Shown: one piece after another, positions 7,628 to 17,953 of the stretch
Position numbering within the stretch: the first letter of the stretch is position 1
Layout: the number at the start of each line of letters is the position of its first letter
Assembly (NCBI GenBank): GCA_002722705.1
Contig: PBMP01000076.1
Coordinates: 1 to 36,111, forward strand
From: Pseudobdellovibrionaceae bacterium
GTDB lineage: Bacteria; Bdellovibrionota; UBA1018; UBA6935
Reading direction: 5' to 3'
Length of the DNA: 36,111 nt
Position numbers and translations under genes: made by a program
Notes under the pieces: model-generated
Told to the model about the DNA's origin: nothing
Seen by the model: only the letters and a program-made list of their open reading frames with translations
The model's database searches: none

Positions 7628-9135
7628 ATGGATACCGGTTCAGAAGTACAGCCGTTTGAAAATTTAAAAAAATTCCACATTCGAACTTTTGGATGTCAGA
7701 TGAATGTGGCCGATACCGAGAAGATGGCCGCACTTCTTGAAAATTCTGGGATGAGTTCAACAGATGAAGCTGAAGATGCAGATTTGATTTTAATTAATGG
7801 ATGTAGTGTTCGAGAAAAAGCCGTCCATAAGGCTGTATCTGCTTTGGGGGTATATCGACCGCTGAAAGAAGAAAAAGGGGTAGGGAAAAAAAAGTCAGGA
7901 CCGATGATTGGAGTAGGTGGATGTGTCGGACAACTTGAGAAAAAACAGTTATTTCAAAGAGCTCCTTTCCTTGATTTTGTTTTTGGTCCAGATGCAATAG
8001 ATCAGCTACCTGAAATTATTTTTCGAGTGAAGAGTGGAGAGACAAAACAAATCTTCACTGACTTTGATCAAAAGACAAACTATTCCACTGAAACAAAAAT
8101 TCAACCCAATAGAGCACAAGCGTTTGTAAATATCATGAAGGGTTGTGACAAGTTTTGTACTTATTGTATTGTTCCTTATACTCGTGGGAGAGAAAAGTCT
8201 CGAACGATTGATGAAGTGGTTAATGACGTCGCAAAATTGGTTTCTCAGGGAGTAAAGGAAGTGACCTTGCTTGGACAGAATGTCAATTCTTTTGGAAAAG
8301 GGAACAAAAATTTAAAAGAAAGAAGTCCTGTTGAACTCAATAATCCAATAGGACGAGTTGGACCTCGACCCGGAGATGAAAATTTTCCACAACTTTTACG
8401 TGCAATTGATGAAGATCCTCGATGTGAGTCTTTGGAACTTATTCGATTTACTTCTTCTCATCCACTGGATTTTAGTGATGAGCTTATTGATTGTTACCTC
8501 CCTCCAGAAAAAGGAGGCGTGAAGCGATTAGCAAAACACCTTCATCTTCCTGTTCAAAGTGGATCTAACCGAGTTTTAAGGAAAATGGGCCGGCATCATA
8601 AAATTGAAACCTACATTGAACAGATGAAAAGATTAAAAAACTTGTGTCCTGATGTAGGAATGTCAACAGATTTGATAGTTGGTTTTCCAACTGAGACAGA
8701 AGAAGAGTTTCAAGAGACAATGAAATTACTTGATGAAGTACAGTACGACAGTATTTATGCATTTGCATATTCTCCCCGTCCGGGAACCCGAGCTTCAAAA
8801 TTAGAAGATGATATTTCTCATGAAGACAAAATGAGGAGACTCAATCAGCTTTTAGATCACCAAAAAGAGATTGGTGAAAAAACTTACGCTTCAAGAGTGG
8901 GAAAGACCTTTCGGGTTTTGGTTGAGAATTTAGCAAAAATGCAGAAAAAAGCTTCTTCACCTGAAGAACGAGTTTGGACAGGAAGATCGAGTTGTAACCG
9001 AGTCGTAAATTTTGTGAGTCAGTCTCCCAGGTCTTTGGTGGGGCAGTTTGTTGAGGTACAGATTACCCAATCGACTCCACTGTCTTTATTTGGGGAATTG
9101 ATTGTCAATCCATTAAAAGCAGAGGAGAAATTGAG

Positions 9136-9139
<4 letters not shown>
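7628..9139 (+). CDS. miaB: tRNA-2-methylthio-N6-dimethylallyladenosine synthase MiaB
   Basis: A radical-SAM methylthiotransferase that adds a methylthio group to i6A37 of tRNAs reading UNN codons. The N-terminal UPF0004 domain has its three cluster cysteines (C23 in TFGCQMN, C59 in INGCSVRE, C99 in GGCVGQ). The radical-SAM motif is C173-DKF-C177-TY-C180 followed by IVPYTRGREKSR, the MiaB signature. LHLPVQSGSNRVLRKMGR and STDLIVGFPTETEEEF are also typical. The C-terminal ~70 residues form a TRAM RNA-binding domain. At 503 residues it is longer than E. coli MiaB (474), mainly through an insert of about 28 residues after LLGQNVNSFG. AAAGGAAG lies 7 bases upstream of the ATG. It starts the operon, and its stop overlaps the next start codon (TTGA). 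Confidence 0.95.
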
Positions 9140-11141
<2,002 letters not shown>

Positions 11142-11142
11142 A

Positions 11143-12732
11143 ATGAAATCAGATCAAACGGTTCTGATTTTAGATTTTGGATCTCAGTATACTCAGTTAA
11201 TCACTCGAAGAGTGAGGGAGTTAGGGTACTACTCAGTCGTGCTCTCGGGAGACTCTTCTCTTGAAAAAATACAAAATCATCATCCTGTTGCGATTCTTTT
11301 CTCTGGAGGGCCAGCTTCTGTTTATGAGAGTTCAAGTCCACAGTTAGATTCAGATTTTTTTGCATACCAGAAAGAAAAAAATATTCCAGTTTTAGGTGTA
11401 TGCTACGGATTACAATTAATGGTTCACCATCTTGGAGGAAAGGTGGTAGGTGCGGATCATCGTGAATATGGAAGAATGAAGGTGATCCCTCAAGGGGCGT
11501 CTATTCTTCCTTCGACTCCGTTTTATTCCTGGATGTCTCACGGAGATGAAACAAAAGAAATTCCAAAAGGATTTCAGGTCACCGCAAAAAGTGAATCAGG
11601 TGCACTTGTTACGATAGAAAATCTTGAACGCAAATGCATAGGTCTTCAGTTTCATCCTGAAGTGACCCATACTGAGCATGGAATTCTTATTTTAAAAAAT
11701 TTTTTAGAAAATACAGCAGGTTTAAAGCCTTCGTGGAAAATGACTTCGGTGAGAGAATCTCAAGTAAAAGAAATCAAAGAGCAAGTAGGGCCAGAAGATC
11801 ATGTGATTTGTGCCCTCTCAGGAGGAGTCGATTCTACTGTTGCAGCAACATTAGTTCATGAAGCCATTGGAAATCGGCTTCATTGCGTCTTTGTTGATCA
11901 TGGAATGCTTCGCTATGAAGAGGCAAATCGAGTGATGGCACTTTTTGAAAAAGAACTTAAGCTTCCAGTCGAATGTATCGATGCTTCTGAAACTTTTTTA
12001 AATCATTTAAAAAATGTAGAAGATCCAGAACAAAAAAGAAAAATTATTGGTGAACAATTTATTCGAACTTTTGAAAAGTTTTCAGAAAAGCTTGAAAAAA
12101 AATTGGGAAAAAAAATTAAATATTTGGTGCAAGGAACGCTGTATCCAGATGTCATTGAATCAAACCCGGCTCCCCACGCAGGGGAAGATAAAAAGTCGGG
12201 ACATCATGCAGTAACCATTAAGTCTCATCATAATGTAGGTGGACTACCTAAAGATTTCAAATTTAAACTCATAGAACCACTCAGAGATCTTTTTAAAGAT
12301 GAGGTTCGTCTTTTGGGAAAAGAGCTGTCAGTACCAGAATCATTTTTAGAAAGGCATCCTTTTCCTGGTCCTGGGCTTGCGGTTCGAATCATGGGTGAGA
12401 TTACGGCAGATCGAATCAAAGTTCTTCAAAAAGCAGATGAAATTTTTATTAAAAGCCTTCATGAATACGGTCTTTATTCAAAAATTTGGCAAGCGTTCGC
12501 TGTTTTTTTACCGGTTCGATCAGTGGGAGTTCAAGGTGATGGAAGAACGCATGATCATGTTGTTGCGTTAAGAGCAGTTACTTCACATGATGGCATGACT
12601 GCGGATTGGTACCCTTTTGAGTCTTCTTTTCTTGCAGATGTATCGAATCGAATTTGTAATCAAGTCAATGGAGTGGGACGAGTAGTTTACGATGTATCTT
12701 CTAAACCTCCAGCGACAATTGAGTGGGAATAG
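11143..12732 (+). CDS. guaA: GMP synthase (glutamine-hydrolysing)
   Basis: A 529-residue bifunctional enzyme converting XMP to GMP with ATP and glutamine. The class I glutamine amidotransferase domain (~1-200) has the nucleophile Cys87 in GVCYGLQL and the LQFHPEVTHTEHG catalytic His/Glu motif. The ATP pyrophosphatase domain begins at ICALSGGVDSTVAATL. The dimerisation domain ends NGVGRVVYDVSSKPPATIEWE-like, the hallmark C-terminus. I chose the ATG at 11143, one base after the guaB stop, because MKSDQTVLILDFGSQYTQLI is the normal N-terminus; an in-frame ATG at 11089 inside guaB would add 18 unrelated residues. No typical Shine-Dalgarno is seen beyond GGGTGG within the guaB end, consistent with coupling. 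Confidence 0.97.
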   Translation: MKSDQTVLILDFGSQYTQLITRRVRELGYYSVVLSGDSSLEKIQNHHPVAILFSGGPASVYESSSPQLDSDFFAYQKEKNIPVLGVCYGLQLMVHHLGGKVVGADHREYGRMKVIPQGASILPSTPFYSWMSHGDETKEIPKGFQVTAKSESGALVTIENLERKCIGLQFHPEVTHTEHGILILKNFLENTAGLKPSWKMTSVRESQVKEIKEQVGPEDHVICALSGGVDSTVAATLVHEAIGNRLHCVFVDHGMLRYEEANRVMALFEKELKLPVECIDASETFLNHLKNVEDPEQKRKIIGEQFIRTFEKFSEKLEKKLGKKIKYLVQGTLYPDVIESNPAPHAGEDKKSGHHAVTIKSHHNVGGLPKDFKFKLIEPLRDLFKDEVRLLGKELSVPESFLERHPFPGPGLAVRIMGEITADRIKVLQKADEIFIKSLHEYGLYSKIWQAFAVFLPVRSVGVQGDGRTHDHVVALRAVTSHDGMTADWYPFESSFLADVSNRICNQVNGVGRVVYDVSSKPPATIEWE

Positions 12733-12735
12733 AAA

Positions 12736-13245
12736 ATGAGAATAGAAACTCATAGGTTAATTATTAAAAAACCTACTGTCGAGGATTTAGAAACACTTGT
12801 AGAGGAAGTTGGAAATCCAAAAGTTTCTTACTTTTTATCTCATGTTCCTTTTCCTTATACCCTTAAAGATGCAGAGTTTTGGTTAAAAATTACTCAAGAA
12901 AATCCTTATGTTTTTAATTGTTATTTAAATTCAAAATTAATGGGTGGAATAGGAATTACTCCAGATAAAAATGGAGTTTATGAACTGGGGTATTGGTTTG
13001 GGCATTCTTATTGGGGGCAAGGTTTTGGATCAGAAGTGGTTCCTTGTTTTCTTGATTTTTTCTTAAAAAAAGATCCAAAAATTCAAATTAAAGCAAGTTA
13101 TTTAGAGGGAAATGAAGCATCTGCTAAAATCTTAATAAAGAACGGATTTGAGGTTATTGGATCGGGTAAACGATACTGTTTATCTCGTAAAGAAGATGTT
13201 CCTTCAATTGATTTAGTTTTAAATAGAGAAAAATTTGGAAATTAA
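12736..13245 (+). CDS. GNAT-family acetyltransferase (RimJ/RimL-like)
   Basis: A 169-residue N-acetyltransferase. It opens with the typical ETHRLIIKKPTVEDLETL, has the acetyl-CoA-binding motif A region ELGYWFGHSYWGQGFGSEVV, and the ASYLEGNEASAKILIKNGFE segment that matches the NxxSxrvlEKlGF motif of RimJ/RimL relatives. Members acetylate ribosomal-protein N-termini or small molecules and antibiotics; the substrate here cannot be read. It starts 3 bases after the guaA stop and ends 3 bases before mnmC, so it is an internal cistron of the operon. Its very AT-rich sequence is slightly more extreme than that of guaA. Confidence 0.85.
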   Translation: MRIETHRLIIKKPTVEDLETLVEEVGNPKVSYFLSHVPFPYTLKDAEFWLKITQENPYVFNCYLNSKLMGGIGITPDKNGVYELGYWFGHSYWGQGFGSEVVPCFLDFFLKKDPKIQIKASYLEGNEASAKILIKNGFEVIGSGKRYCLSRKEDVPSIDLVLNREKFGN

Positions 13246-13248
13246 ATC

Positions 13249-15024
13249 ATGGCAATTGAGTGGAAAAATGGAACTCCTATTTCATCAGATTTTGATGATG
13301 TTTACTACTCAGTAGATGATGGAAAAGAAGAATCCTACTCTGTTTTTATTGATGGAAATGATCTTCCAGAGAAGTTAGAGAAATTTTCTTATATTCATAT
13401 TGTTGAATTAGGTTTTGGAACAGGATTAAATTTTCTTAATTTTTGGGAGGCGTGGAAAAAAAGTAAAAATAAACCAAGAGTTTATTTTCAGAGCGTTGAA
13501 AAGTACCCCTTGTCTTTAGAGCAAATAAGGAAAGCTTTGCAAAAGTGGAACTTTCCTTTGGATTTATTTTTAGAAAATTATACTCCAGAAGGGATATGGA
13601 AAACTTCTTTTGAAAACGGAAAAATTCAGCTTGAAGTCTATTTTGAAGAAGTAAATCAGTTTTCTGTTCGTCCAGAGGTTTCTCAGATTGATGTTCTTTT
13701 TTTAGATGGCTTTAATCCCAAAAAGAATCCTCAGATGTGGACAAAAAATCTTTTTGAAACATTAAGAAAAAAATCAACCCATCGAGTGAGTTTTTCGACC
13801 TTTACTTCTCAATCTCAAGTAAGAAAAAATTTAGAAGATGCAGGTTTTGATGTAGAAAAAGTTTCAGGATTTGGAAAAAAAAGAGAAAGATTGAAAGGAC
13901 GTAGGAATAAAAATCCTCACCTCTACTTAGGAACTTTATCGTTTCAGGTTAAAAAAGTAGGAGTCGTAGGAGCTGGACTTGCAGGTTCCGCCATTGCGGA
14001 TGCTTTAGCTAAACGAGGAGTTCAAGTTGAGGTTTTTGATGTTTGTGAGTTACCTGCCCAAAAAACGAGTGGAAATCCTGCAGCGCTTTATCATCCTTCT
14101 TTGTCTCAGAAAAGAGATGAAATTTTAGATTGGAATGAGCAAGCCTATCAGTTTCTTTTAAGGGAATTGAATTCACGTCCGGAAGTGATTCATGAAAAAT
14201 CAGGGTCTTATCTGACTTGGAAAACTGAATCAAAACAGCAAAGGTATCAAAAGGCTTCTCAACTGAATCTTAAGATTCCAGTTGAATATCAAGAAGAACA
14301 AAACAGGATTTATTTTCCAAAAGGAGGATGGGTGAGTCCTGTGTCTTTAGTGAACTCGAGGTTGAATCATTCCTTGATTCGTTTTATTGGAGAAACGACT
14401 GTAAACTCTTACCGAAAAGAAAATCAAGGATGGATTTTAGAGACCTCTTTAGGTGATCAAGGTCCATTTGATGCAATTGTTTTTGCAAATGGGATGAATC
14501 TTTTAAAAAACAAAGGAATGGAAAATATCTGTCTTAAACCAGTGAGAGGACAGGTATTTACAATAAAAAAACAATTGAATTTTTCTCGTCCAGTCCAATC
14601 AGATGCCTATGTAATCCCTATGGGGGCGCATTTTTTACTAGGAGCGACTCATGATTTAAAGATAAACTCTGAAGAACCTAGAGCAGGAGCATTTGAAGAA
14701 GTAATGGAGAAAGCTTCTGATCTTTTTTCAGGGAAAGTCGATTATGAATCTACTCGGGTGGGAGTGAGGGTAACGACTTTAAATCATTTTCCAATCATTG
14801 GTCCGTGGAGTCCTTTTCTTAAGAATATAAATTCTTCAATAGATATGACATATGAAATGCCTCCTTTATCTGATGGACTCTTTGTGTTCACTGGTTTGGG
14901 CTCTAGAGGAGTGTTGTACTCAGGCATGGCTTCAGAGTGCCTTGTTCAGTGGATTTTTAAAGAAAGAAGGACAATGAAATGGGCTCATCGGCTCTTGCCT
15001 GTGGTTCATCTTTCTAGATGTTAA
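13249..15024 (+). CDS. mnmC: Bifunctional tRNA wobble-uridine modification enzyme MnmC
   Basis: MnmC finishes the mnm5(s2)U34 modification in tRNA. Its C-terminal FAD oxidoreductase converts cmnm5U to nm5U and its N-terminal methyltransferase converts that to mnm5U. The N-terminal domain (~1-230) shows FDDVYYS, VELGFGTGLNFLNFW (SAM-binding) and IDVLFLDGFNPKKNPQMW. The FAD domain starts at residue ~237 with VGVVGAGLAGSAIADALAKR and includes SGNPAALYHPSLSQKRDE, FANG and the final GLFVFTGLGSRGV. At 591 residues it is shorter than E. coli MnmC (668) but has both domains. It is the last gene of the miaB operon; its 3' end overlaps the convergent gene by 11 bases (15014-15024). Confidence 0.93.
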   Translation: MAIEWKNGTPISSDFDDVYYSVDDGKEESYSVFIDGNDLPEKLEKFSYIHIVELGFGTGLNFLNFWEAWKKSKNKPRVYFQSVEKYPLSLEQIRKALQKWNFPLDLFLENYTPEGIWKTSFENGKIQLEVYFEEVNQFSVRPEVSQIDVLFLDGFNPKKNPQMWTKNLFETLRKKSTHRVSFSTFTSQSQVRKNLEDAGFDVEKVSGFGKKRERLKGRRNKNPHLYLGTLSFQVKKVGVVGAGLAGSAIADALAKRGVQVEVFDVCELPAQKTSGNPAALYHPSLSQKRDEILDWNEQAYQFLLRELNSRPEVIHEKSGSYLTWKTESKQQRYQKASQLNLKIPVEYQEEQNRIYFPKGGWVSPVSLVNSRLNHSLIRFIGETTVNSYRKENQGWILETSLGDQGPFDAIVFANGMNLLKNKGMENICLKPVRGQVFTIKKQLNFSRPVQSDAYVIPMGAHFLLGATHDLKINSEEPRAGAFEEVMEKASDLFSGKVDYESTRVGVRVTTLNHFPIIGPWSPFLKNINSSIDMTYEMPPLSDGLFVFTGLGSRGVLYSGMASECLVQWIFKERRTMKWAHRLLPVVHLSRC

Positions 15025-15826
15025 ATCGGTCAATCTTTTTTTCTGTAAGCATGCGATTTCCGCCAACTCCAGAACCAAGGAGGTGTAAAAATAAGGTCTC
15101 ACAAGCAGGAGAAGAAGAAAGTTTGGGTGTGTCGTAACTCGTATTAATTTTCATCGCATTATAGAAAAGAAGTATCAGTACCATTGCTGCTGAAACGTAT
15201 GATTGATTACTCATAGCATGGGCGTAAAAAATAACTGTAAAAGAGAAATTGAGTACCTGAAATACCTTTTCTCTACTCTGTTGAATTTTAAATAAATCCT
15301 TTGCTTCATTATAGTGATCATAAATTAATTTTTCTAAAGCAAAAATTCGAGTTAAAGATTCAGAAATTTCTTCTTTTACTAATTCACCTGAGTATCTAAA
15401 ACCGTTGTCAATAAGAATTCCTCCTTGGATTCGCTCTAAATTTTCAATTTCTTTGTTATATAGGTTAACTAAAGCTTGTATTTGTTCCCCTCGGTGAATA
15501 GCTGGATTTGGTTTTCTTTTGAAGTTGGTGTCACGATCAATTTTTTTAGCTACTTTCTGAATTTTGATGGTCCATCTTCTTTTGAATCTACTAAGGCGTT
15601 CAATGCGACTTTGAACTTCCAGTTGATTAATTTCTTCTTCTGAGCGGATTATTTGATCAGCTCTATCGAACAGTTGATGAAAGGTAAGGTCTTTACTTTG
15701 GACAGGATCTAATTTTGCTGCTTGAGTCTCTTCTTTTTGTATGACTAAAGCATTTTCTTTTTTAATTTCATCGTTTCCAAAAGCTAAAAAAGGAAACAAA
15801 ACAAAAGCTAAAATATAAGATTTCAT
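15014..15826 (-). CDS. Exported/membrane protein of unknown function with a C-terminal hydrophobic hairpin
   Basis: A 270-residue protein, not recognised. It has a signal peptide (about 1-17, ending LAFG), a long charged, mostly helical region (about 20-185, with possible coiled coil around EEEINQLEVQSRIERLSR), then two hydrophobic segments (~188-204 and ~208-226) and a short tail. The layout suggests an inner-membrane protein with a periplasmic helical domain. AAGGTC, overlapping the stop of the preceding gene, serves as the Shine-Dalgarno 8 bases from the ATG. Only 12 bases separate it from the sphingomyelinase-like gene upstream, so the two are probably cotranscribed. Confidence 0.6.
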   Translation of the reverse strand: MKSYILAFVLFPFLAFGNDEIKKENALVIQKEETQAAKLDPVQSKDLTFHQLFDRADQIIRSEEEINQLEVQSRIERLSRFKRRWTIKIQKVAKKIDRDTNFKRKPNPAIHRGEQIQALVNLYNKEIENLERIQGGILIDNGFRYSGELVKEEISESLTRIFALEKLIYDHYNEAKDLFKIQQSREKVFQVLNFSFTVIFYAHAMSNQSYVSAAMVLILLFYNAMKINTSYDTPKLSSSPACETLFLHLLGSGVGGNRMLTEKKIDRFNI

Positions 15827-15838
15827 ATTTGTGTGACC

Positions 15839-16942
15839 TTAATTGTTTTCGCAGTTATTTTCAAAAGTCGTCATTACTCCATAGTGATCAGACAGAGGAA
15901 GTTTTTCTTTTGCTTTATTGAGTTCTACTTTTTCATCTAAAATGATTTGAGCATCATGAACGACTAGGCAATCTTTTTTGTCTCGTAGGTAGATATGGTC
16001 AATTGTTTCATCAGGAGAGTGAGGAAGAGCTCCAGTGTAGATAAAAGGGTTTTTGTTTGACCATGAGAATTTTTTTCTGAAATTTGTTTGATTAAAGTCA
16101 AGAAGTGTATTTTTAAATCCATTTTTTTCTGAAAGCTCACTAAGCTTACTTTTTTTATTTTGATCTAGTCCACTTTTTGTCATGAGAAATGGATCCATAT
16201 TGAAATCTCCAATAAGTAATGTAGTTTTATGGAGATTTGTTTTTTCAATAAAATTAAAAAGTTCGCCCATTTGATTTTTATGAGCGGCAAGTTCGTCTGC
16301 AATATATGAATATTCTTGCTTTTTATCTTTATTGACCGTCAGTGCCCCAAGGTGCGTATTGTAGACATCGATGGTGCCGATTTGAGGGACGTTAACTTCA
16401 ATATGAATTGCACCTTTTGTGACAAAGGCTTCGTCTTTACGTGTGTATTGAGAAAATGCGAGTTGCGAATCAAGATTTGTTTTTTTAATCGGGTATTGAG
16501 AGATTAAAAGAAGTCCATTGGATGCAAAAACTCCATAATGGCCTTTTGTTTTTTTCTCTCGATCATAGTTTAAGAATCGATGATATTGATAGTTTCCGTT
16601 TGATTTCTTTTTCATTTCATCAATTAGATAGGATCGAACTTGAGGGTCCCATACTTCTTGGAGAGCAATTAAGTGAGCTCCGGTTTGATAAAGAGCTTGA
16701 GGAATTTTTTCTAACCGTTCTTGTGTATGTCGAGAGAGATCAAAGTTTTTAATTTTTAAAAGCCAAGTGTTGTAAGTCAAAACTTTAAAATAGGAATCTT
16801 TGTTTTGGATTTGAGCAGCTTCAGCAGCTTCAGCAGCTTCAGAAAGTGAATCAAGGGCTGTTTTAGCAAGAGATCGATCCGCACATCCAGAAGAAAGGAA
16901 TAAAGTAATGCTTGTAATAAAAACAAAGAGAGGGTTTTTCAT
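15839..16942 (-). CDS. Endonuclease/exonuclease/phosphatase-fold lipoprotein (sphingomyelinase-like)
   Basis: A 367-residue exported protein with a lipoprotein-type signal ending SSGC (Cys20). The catalytic domain (~50-365) has the metal-dependent EEP motifs in order: LTYNTW (Asn58), IALQEVWDP (Glu96), VYNTHLGAL, LIGDFNMDP, ETIDHIYL and a final LPLSDHYGVM. These are the Asn, Glu, Asp/Asn and His residues used for phosphodiester hydrolysis. The HYGVFASNGLLLISQYPI and THLGAL segments and export favour a neutral-sphingomyelinase or phospholipase C-type enzyme over a DNA repair nuclease, but an exported nuclease is not excluded. An alanine/glutamate linker (residues ~35-43) is encoded by a three-copy 9-base repeat. 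AAGG 7 bases upstream supports the start. Confidence 0.8.
   Translation of the reverse strand: MKNPLFVFITSITLFLSSGCADRSLAKTALDSLSEAAEAAEAAQIQNKDSYFKVLTYNTWLLKIKNFDLSRHTQERLEKIPQALYQTGAHLIALQEVWDPQVRSYLIDEMKKKSNGNYQYHRFLNYDREKKTKGHYGVFASNGLLLISQYPIKKTNLDSQLAFSQYTRKDEAFVTKGAIHIEVNVPQIGTIDVYNTHLGALTVNKDKKQEYSYIADELAAHKNQMGELFNFIEKTNLHKTTLLIGDFNMDPFLMTKSGLDQNKKSKLSELSEKNGFKNTLLDFNQTNFRKKFSWSNKNPFIYTGALPHSPDETIDHIYLRDKKDCLVVHDAQIILDEKVELNKAKEKLPLSDHYGVMTTFENNCENN
16815..16841. repeat. Three perfect 9-base tandem repeats (GCAGCTTCA)
   Basis: GCAGCTTCA is repeated three times without mismatch, inside the linker just after the lipobox of the sphingomyelinase-like gene. Read on the minus strand it encodes repeated Glu-Ala-Ala. 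As the unit is a multiple of three, copy-number change would lengthen or shorten the linker without shifting frame. Confidence 0.8.
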
Positions 16943-16982
16943 GGAAAACCTTATATCATATTAAAAAAGTCTGATAAAGTGA

Positions 16983-16999
16983 TTTTTTTTTAAAAAAAA
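16983..16999. repeat. T9-A8 tract upstream of the sphingomyelinase-like gene
   Basis: Nine T residues are followed directly by eight A residues, a 16-base palindrome of A-tracts about 40-57 bases before the minus-strand ATG at 16942. Such tracts bend or stiffen DNA and can act as UP elements. No convincing -35/-10 pair could be placed beside it. Confidence 0.35.
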
Positions 17000-17053
17000 G
17001 CAATAAAAACAATAGGTTGTTTTTTTCTGCGCGGGAGATTGAATGCAGATGCC

Positions 17054-17065
17054 AAGAGCGCTCTT
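17054..17065. repeat. 12-base perfect palindrome at the end of the MscS-type gene
   Basis: AAGAGCGCTCTT overlaps the stop codon of the minus-strand MscS-type gene. With no loop and no following U-tract it is not a standard terminator; it might be a protein-binding site or chance. Confidence 0.3.
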
Positions 17066-17945
17066 AGTGAGAGACCGTTAAAGTTGAATAGGCCCAAATC
17101 ATTTTCCCATTTGATTTCTTTGATTCCTCAATAATTCTTAAAAAAAGTGCGTCTTTTACTTTTCTTCTCAGTTTGTACTCGGTGACATATCGGAGGGTCA
17201 CAGTAATACAAGTGATGTCAGCCGTAATTGCACAGAAGTGTTCAATTTTGGCATCTTCTATCATGAATTTATCAACCATTGATTTCCAGTTTTTTTGAGC
17301 TTTTGGTTCGTAATGGCCCACAATTTCTTCAGCAATTTCATTTATTTTAGATTTGCTAAACTCTATGTCTGAATTGATGTGAATGGGGATTTGTATTTCG
17401 TCCCAAAGAAATGGAAATTCACTAGAGTAATTAAAAACCGGTTCTTTAAAAATAAAGCTATTTGATACACGAACAGTTTTTCCATTGTATAGATCTCCAT
17501 TCACCCAGTCTCCTATTTCCATAAGTGTTGTTTTGAATAAACCAATGTCGATCACATCACCTTTTATTCCTGCAATTTGAACACGATCACCGACTTTGAA
17601 ATAGTTATTAAAGATAATCGCAAACCAACCAGCTGTACTGGTAATAAGCTCTTGGAGTGCAAATGCAACTCCTGCTCCGACAATACCAAAAGCAACTGTG
17701 AGTTTTCCAAGTTTGTCATTAAAGATAAGGCTAGTTGTGAAAAGAATGAGAAGAAAGGAAAAGAAATTTAAAACTTTTCTGGTTCTATATTTTAAATTGT
17801 GGTCTGAAATTTTTTGATTAATAACGTTTTTTACGATTTTAGTAATAATAACAATCACTGTAATTGTTAAAGTGAGATAAAAGAATTTTTCTATGTAGGG
17901 GTTTTCAATCCAAGAGATTACTGTTTTAATTGTTTCAGATTTCAT
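17064..17945 (-). CDS. MscS-family small-conductance mechanosensitive channel
   Basis: A 293-residue inner-membrane channel that releases solutes upon hypo-osmotic shock. Three hydrophobic helices are visible (about 20-40, 57-77, 84-110). The third is the pore-lining TM3 type, rich in Gly/Ala: VAFGIVGAGVAFALQELITS. The conserved beta-domain follows (GWFAIIFNNYFKVGDRVQIAGIKGDVIDIGL, split here for reference as FNNYFKVGDRV and GDVIDIG), then the C-terminal alpha/beta vestibule with RVSNSFIF. Length matches E. coli MscS (286). The ATG is 8 bases downstream of the previous gene's stop with an AGG Shine-Dalgarno overlapping that stop. A 121-base gap separates it from the lipoprotein gene downstream. 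Confidence 0.88.
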   Translation of the reverse strand: MKSETIKTVISWIENPYIEKFFYLTLTITVIVIITKIVKNVINQKISDHNLKYRTRKVLNFFSFLLILFTTSLIFNDKLGKLTVAFGIVGAGVAFALQELITSTAGWFAIIFNNYFKVGDRVQIAGIKGDVIDIGLFKTTLMEIGDWVNGDLYNGKTVRVSNSFIFKEPVFNYSSEFPFLWDEIQIPIHINSDIEFSKSKINEIAEEIVGHYEPKAQKNWKSMVDKFMIEDAKIEHFCAITADITCITVTLRYVTEYKLRRKVKDALFLRIIEESKKSNGKMIWAYSTLTVSH

Positions 17946-17953
17946 TACTAAGC

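Noticed and set aside
16316..16752. Two plus-strand open frames (63 and 76 codons) opposite the sphingomyelinase-like gene
   Set aside because: They are antisense to well-supported EEP motifs, and have no ribosome-binding site or recognisable protein features.
16919..16965. Sigma70-like promoter TTATCA-16-TATAAG before the sphingomyelinase-like gene
   Set aside because: The -10 would lie only about 7 bases before the ATG and overlap the AAGG ribosome-binding site, leaving no usable leader.
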